Shown here: positions 26,058-34,691 of the stretch, one piece after another | Layout: each line of letters starts with the position of its first letter | Numbering within the stretch: position 1 is the stretch's first letter | Assembly (NCBI GenBank): GCA_016779585.1 | Contig: JADHNI010000008.1 | Span: 1-62,245, forward strand | Source of the DNA: Pseudomonadales bacterium | Lineage (GTDB): Bacteria; Pseudomonadota; Gammaproteobacteria; Pseudomonadales; Azotimanducaceae | DNA length: 62,245 nucleotides | Direction: 5' to 3' | Made by a program: the position numbers and the translations under genes | The notes under the pieces: model-generated | Told to the model about the DNA's origin: nothing | The model's input: only the letters and a program-made list of their open reading frames with translations | The model's database searches: none

Positions 26058-26594
26058 ATGATTAAGTATCACAACCCGGAAGGTGAAGTCGGGGTCGAGG
26101 CAGTACCTTATAACCTGGCGACCGTTATCCGTGGCGCCAACACCATCAATATTGGCTTTCTGGCCAACGGGTTCCCGGATTCAGAGAATTTCCTGAATGC
26201 CCTGAATGAGGCAATGCAGGAACTTGAACCCGGCATTGAGGTGCATTCCTACAACAAGGGTAATGCCTCCATACCAGCGGGCGACGAGATCCTGGGTGAT
26301 ATCCAGGGAAACTGTAACGCGGTGGTGGCCGCCTACGGGCATTGAGGCTCCTGCACTACCGGCACCGTGCGTGACGGCATCAACATTGCAAAACTGGGTA
26401 TCCCTGCGGTGGCTCTCGTTACCGAAGAATTCTGGCCACAGGGCGACTTCGTGGCGAAGTCATTGGGTATGCCTGATGTACCGAGGGTGCAACTGCCCCA
26501 CCCCGTTGCGGGCACCGGCACCGAGAACATGAAAGCGATCGCCGCCCAGGTGGCACCCAAGGTTATTGAAGCACTGGAAGGCTCGAGTGACTGA
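26058..26594 (+). CDS. UGSC-family selenoprotein (TGA read as Sec at residue 96)
   Basis: The frame from ATG 26058 reaches TGA at 26343-26345 and continues without another stop to 26594. Read through, it is 178 residues with the motif H-U-G-S-C-T-T-G-T at U96-C99, which names the UGSC family known from metagenomic selenoproteomes. The N-terminal part (GANTINIGFLANGFPDSENF) and C-terminal part (LVTEEFWPQGDFVAKSLGMP) flank the U-x2-C redox motif on both sides of the TGA, which argues against a degraded gene. RBS GGAGAG. Biochemical function is not established; the motif suggests thiol/selenol redox chemistry. It overlaps the next gene by 8 bp. Gene callers will split it. Confidence 0.9.
26352..26371 (+). 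promoter_or_regulatory. Candidate SECIS hairpin for the UGSC selenoprotein
   Basis: TGCAC (26352-26356) can pair with GTGCG (26367-26371, one T-G pair), leaving a 10-base loop TACCGGCACC; its GG lies 16-17 nt after the TGA. The distance suits a bacterial SECIS, but the stem is short and the fold was judged by eye. Overlaps the codons just after Sec. Confidence 0.4.
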
Positions 26595-27660
26595 TTTCCT
26601 GACGGCAGAAACTGAAGCAGAGGCCTTGGAGGACCTGCACAACCGCGGTCTCACTGACGGTTTACCCGTGGTGATACCAACGCCCGAGCGCGTCAGCCGA
26701 ATGGTGCTCGCTTCCGGGCAGGATGCAGACATGGTGCTTGGCACCATGGGGCCAGGGCACGGTATTGCGACGATGGAAAAAGTGGCCACCGCCGCCGTGA
26801 TGGCGGGCTGCCTGCCCGATTACATGCCCATCGTGGTTGCCGCGGTGAAAGCCGTCATCGACCCGGTGTTCGACCTGACGGAAATGCAGGCAACCACACA
26901 TTGCACGGCGCCACTCATCATCGTGAACGGCCCTGCCCGCATCAACTGCGGCCCGGTGTCTTCAAGCTACGGCGCCCTTGGGCCAGGCCATCGGGCAAAT
27001 GCCTCCATCGGTCGCGCGCTGAGACTCACCATGATGAACATTGGCGGCGCCCGTCCCGGCAGCTCAGACATGGCGCTGCTGGGTCATCCCGGCAAGTTCA
27101 CCTATTGCCTGGCGGAGGATGAGGAGAACTCCCCTTTCCCGCCGCTGCACGTTTCACTGGGTTACCAGGAAGATGACAGCGTGGTGACCGTCGTCGGCGC
27201 AGAAGCGCCGCACTCGGTGCTGCACTCAGGCGATGGTGACGACCCTGACAATTACAAGGGTTTGCTCGAGATGCTGGCGATCGGGGTCGCCAACGAAGCC
27301 ACCAATAACGCTATTTTGACAAGTGGCACTGCCACCATCGTGCTGAATCCGGAACACGCACTCGTGCTGGAGAAAGCCGGACTCACACGTGAAGATATCG
27401 CGGCTGAGATTCACCAGCGCTGCCGTTTCGAAAACAAGCGCCTGCACAAGCTGACCCCGGGATTCGCACCGAAGCCCGAGGGAACTCGCGATGCGTTTAA
27501 AGGCCCTGAACAACTGCTGATCATGATGGCAGGTGGATCCGGTCTTTATTCCATGGTCATGCCTTCCTGGTGCGCCGGTGCACATAAAAACTCCCCGTCA
27601 TCCGTCGTCGTGGAATCTGAGTTTTTCTGCGAAGTACCGGGACTGGCGAGCGCCAGCTAA
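26587..27660 (+). CDS. Conserved partner of the UGSC selenoprotein, function unknown
   Basis: A 357-residue cytoplasmic-looking protein translated from GTG 26587 (GGAAGG upstream), overlapping the selenoprotein stop by 8 bp; an ATG at 26566 is an alternative start. Notable parts: NRGLTDGLPVVIPTPERVSR, TMGPGHGIATMEKVATAAVM, HCTAPLIIVNGPARINCG, GPGHRANASIGRALRLTMMN and a C-terminal MMAGGSGLYSMVMPSW. Conserved cysteines and histidines (THCTAP, INCGP) might bind metal or take part in thiol chemistry. No assigned domain is recognised. The tight coupling implies it acts with the UGSC protein, perhaps as subunits of one enzyme. Confidence 0.75.
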   Translation: MTDFLTAETEAEALEDLHNRGLTDGLPVVIPTPERVSRMVLASGQDADMVLGTMGPGHGIATMEKVATAAVMAGCLPDYMPIVVAAVKAVIDPVFDLTEMQATTHCTAPLIIVNGPARINCGPVSSSYGALGPGHRANASIGRALRLTMMNIGGARPGSSDMALLGHPGKFTYCLAEDEENSPFPPLHVSLGYQEDDSVVTVVGAEAPHSVLHSGDGDDPDNYKGLLEMLAIGVANEATNNAILTSGTATIVLNPEHALVLEKAGLTREDIAAEIHQRCRFENKRLHKLTPGFAPKPEGTRDAFKGPEQLLIMMAGGSGLYSMVMPSWCAGAHKNSPSSVVVESEFFCEVPGLASAS

Positions 27661-27694
27661 GAATTTTCAAAATAAAAAGTATTAAGGACATCTC

Positions 27695-28471
27695 ATGAGT
27701 GATTATCCGACGCCGAATGTTTCCAATGACCTCACCGGTCGCGTTGCCTTTGTCACCGGCACTACCTCCGGCCTGGGCAAACGCTTCGCCAGGGTGCTGG
27801 CAGCCTGCGGCGCGAGAGTGGTGATCACCGGACGGCGCGCAGAACGTCTTGAGGAACTGGCCCAGGAAATCAGGGACAACGGCGGTGAGTGCCTGCCCAT
27901 CCAGATGGACATGACGGACTACTCGCAGATCCCGGCGGCCGTCGACAAGGCTGAAGCCGAATTTGGCACAGTGGATATCCTCATTAACAATGCCGGCATC
28001 CCGGATGCCCAACGCGCACACAAGATGAGCGATGAACTGGTGGATGCGGTATTCGGCACGAACCTGATTGGCCCGTGGAAACTGTCCTGCGAGATAGCGC
28101 GCCGGCTGATCGCCGCAGAAAAGCCCGGGCGCATGATCAATATTTCTTCGGTTGGTGGATTCCGATACGACGGTAACGGCGCAGCGCTCTACTCCGTGAC
28201 CAAGTCAGCCATCGTGCGCATGACCGAGGTACTTGCAGTGGAATGGTCCCAGTACCACATCAATGTGAATGCCATTGCTCCGGGTGCGTTTCATTCAGAA
28301 ATGATGGACGGCATGGTGTCACGCATGGGTGACTTTTCCGGAAACTTCCCACGAAAGCGCATCTGTGACCCCGAGCAGATGGATTCCACGTTGCTTTACT
28401 TCCTGTCACCGGCATCAGAAGCGGTGACCGGCACCTACATCAAGATCGATGATGGTCAGGGAGCGCGATAA
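27695..28471 (+). CDS. SDR-family oxidoreductase
   Basis: Classical SDR of 258 residues: VTGTTSGLGKRFARVLAA, INNAGIPDAQ, catalytic serine in INISSVGG and Y-x3-K in ALYSVTKSAI. Probably reduces or oxidises a hydroxy/keto acyl intermediate; substrate unknown. It follows the UGSC pair on the same strand after 34 bp with AAGGAC as ribosome site, so it may belong to the same transcript, and is convergent with the LLM gene. Confidence 0.88.
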   Translation: MSDYPTPNVSNDLTGRVAFVTGTTSGLGKRFARVLAACGARVVITGRRAERLEELAQEIRDNGGECLPIQMDMTDYSQIPAAVDKAEAEFGTVDILINNAGIPDAQRAHKMSDELVDAVFGTNLIGPWKLSCEIARRLIAAEKPGRMINISSVGGFRYDGNGAALYSVTKSAIVRMTEVLAVEWSQYHINVNAIAPGAFHSEMMDGMVSRMGDFSGNFPRKRICDPEQMDSTLLYFLSPASEAVTGTYIKIDDGQGAR

Positions 28472-28475
28472 GTGC

Positions 28476-29531
28476 TTAAACAAACGGAATAACCTTCTCC
28501 GCAATATCCTCCAGCACCTTGAAGCGCGGGTCGAACGACGGCAGGTTCATCACCTGGTTCAGGCCCGCCTCATCCAGGGCGCGCAACTTTTCAATCAACT
28601 CATCCTGGGTGCCTATCAGGCACGTCGCCTTGATCAGCTCTGCCGTGAGGAACTGTTCCTCTTCCGGGAGGACCCAGCAGTTGTGTCCCATGTGAATCCG
28701 CTGGTGGCGCCGCTCTTCCGGGTAGGTATCAAGCAGCTTCGTATAATCCTCCCAGACGCTGGCCACCGCATTCGGTGGCTGCCGGCCAAAGTTGCGCCAC
28801 TGGTCATAGGCAAAATGCAGGGACGCCATCGCCATGGCACCGCACTCATGGCGAATACGCTCTGAATCCACCGGCTCATCGTCGTCACGAACAATCATCG
28901 CTGTCAGCGCCGTGGTGTAGTAATTGTCCCGATCTACCTCACCGCCCGCCTCAATCATGCTCCAGATGTTTTCCATCATCGCGGCGCTTGATGGCATCGC
29001 CAGCACAGCACCGTCACCGTGTTTGCCAGCAAGCGCCAGGGACTTTGGGCCAAAGCCGGACACATACATGGGGATCGGGTCATCAAAGTTCACAAAACCC
29101 TTGTCAGGCATCACGTGTTTAATCGGGATCTCACGCTCACCGTCACGCACGATGGATTCCTCGCCTTTGAGCAAAGGGCCAATCTCTTCCAGGTATGCAT
29201 CAAACCCGGCAATACGCTGCGGCGGCAGGCCCATGATGCGCATGGCGGTGTTCCCTGCCCCCACACCAAAAAAAGTGCGCCCCGGCGCTATGGCATTGAT
29301 CGTGGCAATACCCGCGGCGTTCACAGAAGCCGGCCGGGTCCCTGTGATAGCCACCCCGGTACCCAGCTTGATGGTTGAGGTGCGATGAGCCGCCAGTGCC
29401 AGCGCGGCATAACAGTCCGACCAGATCATCTGGCTGTCTGCCAGCCAGGCATGGCTGTAACCCAGTTCTTCTGCGCGCACCACATAATCGATATCACCGA
29501 TGTGGCTGGGCACGCATATTCCTATATCCAT
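28476..29531 (-). CDS. LLM-class (luciferase-like) flavin-dependent oxidoreductase
   Basis: A 351-residue TIM-barrel flavoprotein like methylenetetrahydromethanopterin reductases and alkane/terpene monooxygenases. Seen: MDIGICVPSHIGD, RAEELGYSHAWLADSQMIW, KLGTGVAITGTRPASVNA, TFFGVGAGNTAMRIMG and SGFGPKSLALAGKHGDGAVL. The ATG at 29531 has GGAG seven bases upstream. Cofactor could be FMN or F420; F420 use is doubtful in a gammaproteobacterium. Convergent with the SDR, so probably a separate transcript. Confidence 0.85.
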   Translation of the reverse strand: MDIGICVPSHIGDIDYVVRAEELGYSHAWLADSQMIWSDCYAALALAAHRTSTIKLGTGVAITGTRPASVNAAGIATINAIAPGRTFFGVGAGNTAMRIMGLPPQRIAGFDAYLEEIGPLLKGEESIVRDGEREIPIKHVMPDKGFVNFDDPIPMYVSGFGPKSLALAGKHGDGAVLAMPSSAAMMENIWSMIEAGGEVDRDNYYTTALTAMIVRDDDEPVDSERIRHECGAMAMASLHFAYDQWRNFGRQPPNAVASVWEDYTKLLDTYPEERRHQRIHMGHNCWVLPEEEQFLTAELIKATCLIGTQDELIEKLRALDEAGLNQVMNLPSFDPRFKVLEDIAEKVIPFV

Positions 29532-29634
29532 GGCTCCGTCCTGTTTACATTCCCGATACACGAGAGATCAAACCACGCCTGAACGACGGCGATCAACATG
29601 TGATAATGTTTCCAAAGTTCATGGGAGTAGGCAC

Positions 29635-30372
29635 ATGGCCAATATTATTCGTGGTGGTCTAAAAGGTGATGTTGATGAATCGCGTCGGCAGATGTTGCTG
29701 ATGATGCTGGCGGCCGGCGCATTTGCATTAACCCCCGGTTGCACCACAACCGGCGGCCCTACCCCGACCAGGCTGCCTGCAGGCAGATCCATCCATCAAC
29801 TTGCCGGCGACGTTCGCGTCAATGGCGTCGCGGCAACCATCGCGACGCCCATCAACCCCGGCGATGTGGTCGAAACCTTCGATAAAAGTTTTGTCATCTT
29901 CGTGGTGGAAGAAGATGCGTTCATCCTGCGCGCCAACAGCAAGATGACTTTGCCTAACCGAGCCGTGGCTCCCGGCGTTGTCAGCACAGCGTTTGCCCTG
30001 GATAAAGGCAAGGCACTGTCCGTCATGGCATCACGGCGCACCGATATCTCAACGCCGAACGCGGTAATTGGCGTACGCGGCACCGGCGTTTACGTCGAGA
30101 CCGACCCGGAGCAATCTTACGTCTGTGTCTGTTACGGCGTGTCTGACCTGTCTACCGCCGATAACCCGGGCATTAACGAGACCATCGTGTCTGATCACCA
30201 CTCTGCCCCCCGCTACATCCTGGCGGACAAGAGCGCATCGAACCGTATCGTGCCGGCGCCGTTCGTGAACCATGACGACCAGGAACTGCTGCTCATTGAA
30301 ACCCTGGTGGGCCGAACGCCGCCTTACGTCGTTCCCAAGAGTGTGACGCGAAGCCGCACGACCTACTTCTAA
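29635..30372 (+). CDS. FecR-domain lipoprotein with Tat-like signal
   Basis: A 245-residue exported protein. The N-terminus carries the twin-arginine-like SRRQMLLMMLAAGAF followed by the lipobox region LTPGC. A FecR-type beta domain follows (IHQLAGDVRVNGVAATIATPINPGD ... STPNAVIGVRGTGVYVETDP). Such domains occur in cell-surface or sensor-like periplasmic proteins without a sigma factor, as here. A cysteine pair VCVCYG sits in the domain. Partner unknown. Confidence 0.8.
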   Translation: MANIIRGGLKGDVDESRRQMLLMMLAAGAFALTPGCTTTGGPTPTRLPAGRSIHQLAGDVRVNGVAATIATPINPGDVVETFDKSFVIFVVEEDAFILRANSKMTLPNRAVAPGVVSTAFALDKGKALSVMASRRTDISTPNAVIGVRGTGVYVETDPEQSYVCVCYGVSDLSTADNPGINETIVSDHHSAPRYILADKSASNRIVPAPFVNHDDQELLLIETLVGRTPPYVVPKSVTRSRTTYF

Positions 30373-30385
30373 GCAGTTAATCATT

Positions 30386-31291
30386 TTGTACGAAGCACTC
30401 GCATCGGCAGCCGAGGAATTTTTCGCGCAGCCACAACCGGAAACCCGGCGCATTTTCCACGGCCGCGGGCACCTCTACCCGGGGTTGGAGCACCTTTCCG
30501 TCGATTGGTTCGGGCCACTGGTACTCATCACCAGCTACCAGGACATTGAAGACACGGCGCCTTTACGCGACGCGATCCTGAACGCTGACAAACACGAGCA
30601 GATCGAAGCCATCATGCTGCAGTACCGGAAACAGAAAGGTACGCCCACGGTGATGCTGCATGGCGATGAAATCAATCACTGCATTGTGGAAGAACATGGC
30701 CTGAAGTATGAAATCCAGCCGGGGGTGAACCAGAACGCAGGGCTCTTCCTGGACATGCGGCCGCTGCGTGCCTGGCTTATGGACAACAGCGAGGGCAAGA
30801 ACGTGCTGAATCTTTTTGCCTACACCTGCTCGCTGTCTGTCGCCGCACTGGCCGGTAACGCACGGCAGGTGGTCAGCGTCGATATGAGTAAACCAAGCAT
30901 CCGTTGGGGCCAGCGCAACCATGAGCTGAACGGGCACGACCAGCGCGCCGTGAAGTCTGTGCCGCACAACCTCTTCCGATCCTGGGGACGCATCAAGCAG
31001 TTTGGTCGTTATGACACTGTATTGATTGACCCGCCCACCCGGCAGCGCGGCAGTTTTGATGCTGAAAAAAACTACGGCGCCGTGCTGAAAAAACTGAAGC
31101 AGTTAACGGCGCCTGGCGCCACCATCATTGCGACAGTGAACTCCCCTTACCTCACCGATGACTTCCTGCTGCACCAGTTCGAGCGCTATGCGCCCCAGTG
31201 CCGATTCGTTGGCATGATGGAACGCGCCGAAGAGTTCCAGGACCAGTTCCCGGAAAAGGCACTGAAAATCTATCGTTACACCTCAAGCTGA
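30386..31291 (+). CDS. SAM-dependent methyltransferase, RlmI/RlmK-like
   Basis: A 301-residue class I methyltransferase of the kind fused in or related to 23S rRNA methyltransferases. Seen: QNAGLFLDMRPLRAWL, the SAM motif VLNLFAYTCSLSVAAL, VVSVDMSKPSIRWGQRNHELNG and the catalytic-loop motif TVLIDPPTRQRGSF. The N-terminal PUA-like part of RlmI is lacking. Start is TTG at 30386, 13 bp after fecR-type gene; RBS is weak. Target RNA or protein is unknown. Confidence 0.85.
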   Translation: MYEALASAAEEFFAQPQPETRRIFHGRGHLYPGLEHLSVDWFGPLVLITSYQDIEDTAPLRDAILNADKHEQIEAIMLQYRKQKGTPTVMLHGDEINHCIVEEHGLKYEIQPGVNQNAGLFLDMRPLRAWLMDNSEGKNVLNLFAYTCSLSVAALAGNARQVVSVDMSKPSIRWGQRNHELNGHDQRAVKSVPHNLFRSWGRIKQFGRYDTVLIDPPTRQRGSFDAEKNYGAVLKKLKQLTAPGATIIATVNSPYLTDDFLLHQFERYAPQCRFVGMMERAEEFQDQFPEKALKIYRYTSS

Positions 31292-31306
31292 CGATACAAT
31301 CGCGCC

Positions 31307-32440
31307 ATGAGTGATGTCACCTGCATAGAAGACCTGCGCGTCCTGCACGAGAAACGCGTCCCGCGCATGTTCTATGACTATGTGGACAGCGGCTCCTGGA
31401 CGGAATCCACCTATCGAGACAACGAATCTGCCTTCAATAAGTACAAGCTGAAGCAGCGAGTCATGGTGGATATGGACAACCGCAGCATCAAAACCACCAT
31501 GCTCGGCCAGGAAGTTTCGATGCCTACAGCGCTGGCACCGGTGGGTCTCACCGGCATGCAATGGGTCAACGGTGAGATCGCCGCGGCAAAGGCCGCTGAA
31601 AAGTTCGGTGTGCCGTTCAGCCTTTCAACCATGAGCATCTGCAGCGTGGAAGATGTGGCCGAGGCAGCCTCAAAGCCGTTCTGGTTCCAGCTTTACATCA
31701 TGAAAGACAGGGAGTTCATCAAAAACCTGATTCTGCGTGCAAAAGCGGCGCAATGTTCGGCACTCATTCTGACTGCAGACCTGCAGATCATGGGACAAAG
31801 GCACAAGGACATTAAAAACGGCCTGTCTGTGCCACCAAAGATCTCTTTCAACAGCATCGCCAATATAGCCATGCATCCCCTGTGGTGCCTGCGTATGCTG
31901 GGTGCGAAACGCTACCAGTTCGGCAATGTGATCGGCTACGCCACCGGTGCGGATAGCCTCACAACCCTGGCACAGTGGTCCGCAGAGCAACTGGACCCAA
32001 CGGTTACCTGGGACGACGTCAAATGGGTAAAAGACATCTGGCAGGGGCCACTCGTGATCAAGGGCATCATGTGCGCTGAAGATGCGCTCTTGGCGGCGAA
32101 TGCCGGGGCAGACGCCATCGTGGTCTCGAACCATGGCGGCAGGCAGCTGGACGGCGCACCTGCCACCATAGACGTGCTGCCGGAGATCGTGAACGCGGTC
32201 AAAGGCAAAACCGAGATCTGGGTTGATGGCGGTATCCGCAGCGGCCAGGACATGTTCCGGGCCATTGCCCTTGGCGCCGATGCCACTATGGTCGGTCGCG
32301 CTTACCAGCATGGCCTGGGCGCCTTGGGCGAAGCTGGTGTGACCCGGGCCCTGGAACTGCTTGCCCGTGAGCTCGACCTGACCATGGCGTTCTGCGGGCT
32401 GCGTGACATTCATGACGTCGACCAACGCGTCATACTTTGA
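31307..32440 (+). CDS. FMN-dependent alpha-hydroxy acid dehydrogenase (LldD-like)
   Basis: Flavoprotein oxidising an L-2-hydroxy acid such as lactate to the keto acid, probably feeding electrons to the quinone pool. The 377 residues have PTALAPVGLTGMQW, the active-site His in VVSNHGGRQLDGAP, and the FMN-phosphate region VDGGIRSGQDMFRAIALGADATMVGR. Exact substrate uncertain: the family includes lactate, mandelate and glycolate enzymes. It is 15 bp after the methyltransferase and may share a transcript. Confidence 0.92.
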   Translation: MSDVTCIEDLRVLHEKRVPRMFYDYVDSGSWTESTYRDNESAFNKYKLKQRVMVDMDNRSIKTTMLGQEVSMPTALAPVGLTGMQWVNGEIAAAKAAEKFGVPFSLSTMSICSVEDVAEAASKPFWFQLYIMKDREFIKNLILRAKAAQCSALILTADLQIMGQRHKDIKNGLSVPPKISFNSIANIAMHPLWCLRMLGAKRYQFGNVIGYATGADSLTTLAQWSAEQLDPTVTWDDVKWVKDIWQGPLVIKGIMCAEDALLAANAGADAIVVSNHGGRQLDGAPATIDVLPEIVNAVKGKTEIWVDGGIRSGQDMFRAIALGADATMVGRAYQHGLGALGEAGVTRALELLARELDLTMAFCGLRDIHDVDQRVIL

Positions 32441-32484
32441 CATTTTCAATAGTAATTACAGAAACTTAAAGAGCTTTTCTCGAA

Positions 32485-32991
32485 TTGACTTCACTCACTA
32501 ACCCCAGTGAAATCCTGATCATCACGACCGGTGGCACCATCGACAAGGTCTATTTCGATGACAAAAGTGACTACCAGGTCGGCCGCACCATCATCGGGCG
32601 ACTGCTCGACGAAGCCCAGGTCACGCACCCTACCCGCATTATTGAGGCGCTGCAGAAAGACAGCCTGCACTTGAATGATGCCGACCGAGACTCCATTAAA
32701 GAGATAGTAAGCCGTGAACCGAACACACAGATTGTGATCACCCACGGCACGGACACCATGGCAGAAACCGCGCGCTATCTCTCTGATATCACAGGGAAAG
32801 TGATCGTTCTGACAGGAGCCCTTTCACCAGCAAGGTTTGCCATGACAGACGCCATGTTCAATGTCGGCATGGCCATCGCCGCAGTGCAGAGCCTTGATGC
32901 CGGGGTGTACATTGCGATGAACGGAACGGTTTTTCCTGCGAAATCAGTAGTTAAGAACCGGGAGATGAACCGATTTGAACGGAAACAATGA
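32485..32991 (+). CDS. Asparaginase-domain protein (short, N-terminal domain only)
   Basis: A 168-residue protein equivalent to the N-terminal domain of type I/II L-asparaginases: ILIITTGGTIDKVYFD holds the first catalytic threonine and VITHGTDTMAETARYL the second with its Asp; the closing KNREMNRFE matches stand-alone short forms found in gammaproteobacteria. The C-terminal asparaginase domain is missing, so hydrolytic activity is uncertain. Start is TTG at 32485 with GAG upstream. Frame ends at TGA 32989-32991. Confidence 0.85.
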   Translation: MTSLTNPSEILIITTGGTIDKVYFDDKSDYQVGRTIIGRLLDEAQVTHPTRIIEALQKDSLHLNDADRDSIKEIVSREPNTQIVITHGTDTMAETARYLSDITGKVIVLTGALSPARFAMTDAMFNVGMAIAAVQSLDAGVYIAMNGTVFPAKSVVKNREMNRFERKQ

Positions 32992-33042
32992 TATTTTTCC
33001 AAGAATCTTTATAGTTATTGCCTCGTTTTTATCAGCCAACCC

Positions 33043-33483
33043 ATTAGCGATACCGAAGACCTATATAGAGTTGTCTTCGCCGGTAACATCACCGGGGATT
33101 TCACCCTTGATCGTACAAAAACCCGCTTCGGCAAAGCGTTTCGCCTGCCCGAAAACAAGGTGGAACGTATCTTCAGTGGCCAGGAAATCACGCTCAAGAA
33201 GAACCTCTCAGAAGAAGGTGCCATGGATTTCGCGGTGAAACTCGCGGAAATCGGTTGTGAAACCTTCATCGAAATGATGCCGACAGAAGGCGAGAGCTTC
33301 GAAGAACGTCGCAAGACCATCAGGCGCATACGGTTCCGACGCGGCCCCAGGCCTGGCGCCATTGTGCCCGACCGGCGACTGCTTGCCAGCAGGCGCGCAT
33401 CCGACCTAGAAATGCTGGAAAAAACCGGTGACTTCCCCGGTAACACTGTCGCTCCGGCGAATAACCAGCCAAACGACACCTAA
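33043..33483 (+). CDS. Conserved protein with an atypical start (ATT?) after the asparaginase gene
   Basis: Recognisable coding sequence begins at about 33043: SDTEDLYRVVFAGNITGDF, then TRFGKAFRLPENKVERIFSG, a small alpha/beta domain found at the N-terminus of various gammaproteobacterial proteins, then a basic tail with RRIRFRRGPRPGAIVPDRR. No ATG, GTG or TTG exists in this frame before a GTG at 33160, which would delete half the domain. ATT at 33043 directly precedes SDTED, where homologues of this type would be expected to have ATG. It may initiate at ATT, depend on coupling from the upstream gene, or be damaged. About 146 residues. Confidence 0.6.
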   Translation: MSDTEDLYRVVFAGNITGDFTLDRTKTRFGKAFRLPENKVERIFSGQEITLKKNLSEEGAMDFAVKLAEIGCETFIEMMPTEGESFEERRKTIRRIRFRRGPRPGAIVPDRRLLASRRASDLEMLEKTGDFPGNTVAPANNQPNDT

Positions 33484-33488
33484 TCACC

Positions 33489-34691
33489 ATGACAGATGCA
33501 AACATCAAAGGTGGCCCAGTAACCGAAGTCGACATGGAAGAGTCTGGCATCGACGTACAGCACCAGATGCTGGTGGAGTCACTGATGTTCCTGTATCGCT
33601 CCATGCCCAGTTCAGCACTGGGCCACGTCTTTGCCGGCGTGTTCGTGGTCTATGCCTTGTGGGAAGTCATGGCGCCCAACACGCTGATCATCTGGCTGGC
33701 GGTGCTGGCCGTGGTGGCAAGCTTCAGGCTGATGGCGACCCTCTGGGTCGAAAAACGATTGCATGATGCTTCCGTGGAACAAATCGAACAGTGGGCATTC
33801 TTCCTTTTGTTCTGCGCCCTGCTGCAAACGGTCACCTGGGGCGCGTCGGTATTCCTGATCTGGCCGGAGGACTTTGCTCACCGAGCCTTCCTGGTAGTGG
33901 TGCTGGCAGGCATCATCGCCGCAGGCGGACTCATCCTGGCGCTGCATCGGCGATCATTCGCGATCTACTGCCTGCCAATCGCGATACCTGCAGTCATTCA
34001 GCTGTTGATCAGCGGCACCCGGCTGGAACTCATTCTTGCCGTACTGCTGGTGTTCTACTCCGGCATCATGTTCGTCTCTGTAAACCGGCTGACCAACGTG
34101 TTCCAGGAAGGGCTGCGCATTCGGCTGCTGATCCAGACCGAATCCAGGACCGACGCATTGACAACACTGGCGAACCGGCGCGGCTTTGATGAAAGCCTGC
34201 ATGACCTGTGGCAACAGGCCATTCGTACCAACCAGTCAATGGGCCTGCTGATCATCGATGTGGATCACTTCAAGTTGTATAACGACTATTACGGTCACCC
34301 GAAAGGTGACATTGCGCTGAAGAAAGTCGGTGAACTGCTCTCACACATCGCGTCACGATCCACCGACCTCTGCGCACGAATCGGCGGCGAAGAATTTGCC
34401 GTGCTGATGCCTGCCACCGACCTCGAAGGTAGCCGGCAGGTGGCAGAAACCATCCAGACAGAACTGGGTAAAGCACGTATCCCGCACCGCGAAAGCGATC
34501 GAGGTTTCCTCACGGTCAGCATTGGCCTTAACGTCACCACACCCGACCGCCAGAGCTCTGCTGACCTCTTTATGATGGAAACCGACCAGGCGCTGTACGA
34601 GGCGAAAGAATCCGGCCGAAACAAGATCAGCCTGGCGCGCAGTATCACTAACTCCTCATCCCGACCGAGCGAAGCGAGCGGAGAGACCTAA
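33489..34691 (+). CDS. Membrane-bound diguanylate cyclase (GGDEF)
   Basis: Makes cyclic di-GMP from GTP. The 400 residues have about six membrane helices in the N-terminal 200 residues (MASE-like sensor, for example FLVVVLAGIIAAGGLILAL), then a GGDEF domain from about residue 215: LTTLANRRGFDE, IDVDHFKLYNDYYGHPKGD and the active site RIGGEEFAV. An RxxD inhibitory site (RSTD) lies five residues before GGEEF. The last residues (SRPSEASGET) are encoded by a short repeat patch that continues downstream. Begins 5 bp after the preceding gene. Confidence 0.92.
   Translation: MTDANIKGGPVTEVDMEESGIDVQHQMLVESLMFLYRSMPSSALGHVFAGVFVVYALWEVMAPNTLIIWLAVLAVVASFRLMATLWVEKRLHDASVEQIEQWAFFLLFCALLQTVTWGASVFLIWPEDFAHRAFLVVVLAGIIAAGGLILALHRRSFAIYCLPIAIPAVIQLLISGTRLELILAVLLVFYSGIMFVSVNRLTNVFQEGLRIRLLIQTESRTDALTTLANRRGFDESLHDLWQQAIRTNQSMGLLIIDVDHFKLYNDYYGHPKGDIALKKVGELLSHIASRSTDLCARIGGEEFAVLMPATDLEGSRQVAETIQTELGKARIPHRESDRGFLTVSIGLNVTTPDRQSSADLFMMETDQALYEAKESGRNKISLARSITNSSSRPSEASGET

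Noticed and set aside
29635-29760. Longer FecR protein from ATG/GTG codons up to 29500
   Set aside because: The extra 45 residues are antisense to the LLM gene start and would bury the export signal; ATG 29635 gives a proper Tat-type N-terminus.
32485-33483. Asparaginase gene reading through TGA 32989 into the next frame as another selenoprotein
   Set aside because: The asparaginase-domain protein ends naturally at KNREMNRFERKQ; no redox motif or cysteine-homologue context surrounds the TGA, and the sequence just after it (YFSKNLYSYC) looks like non-coding DNA. Two separate genes is simpler.
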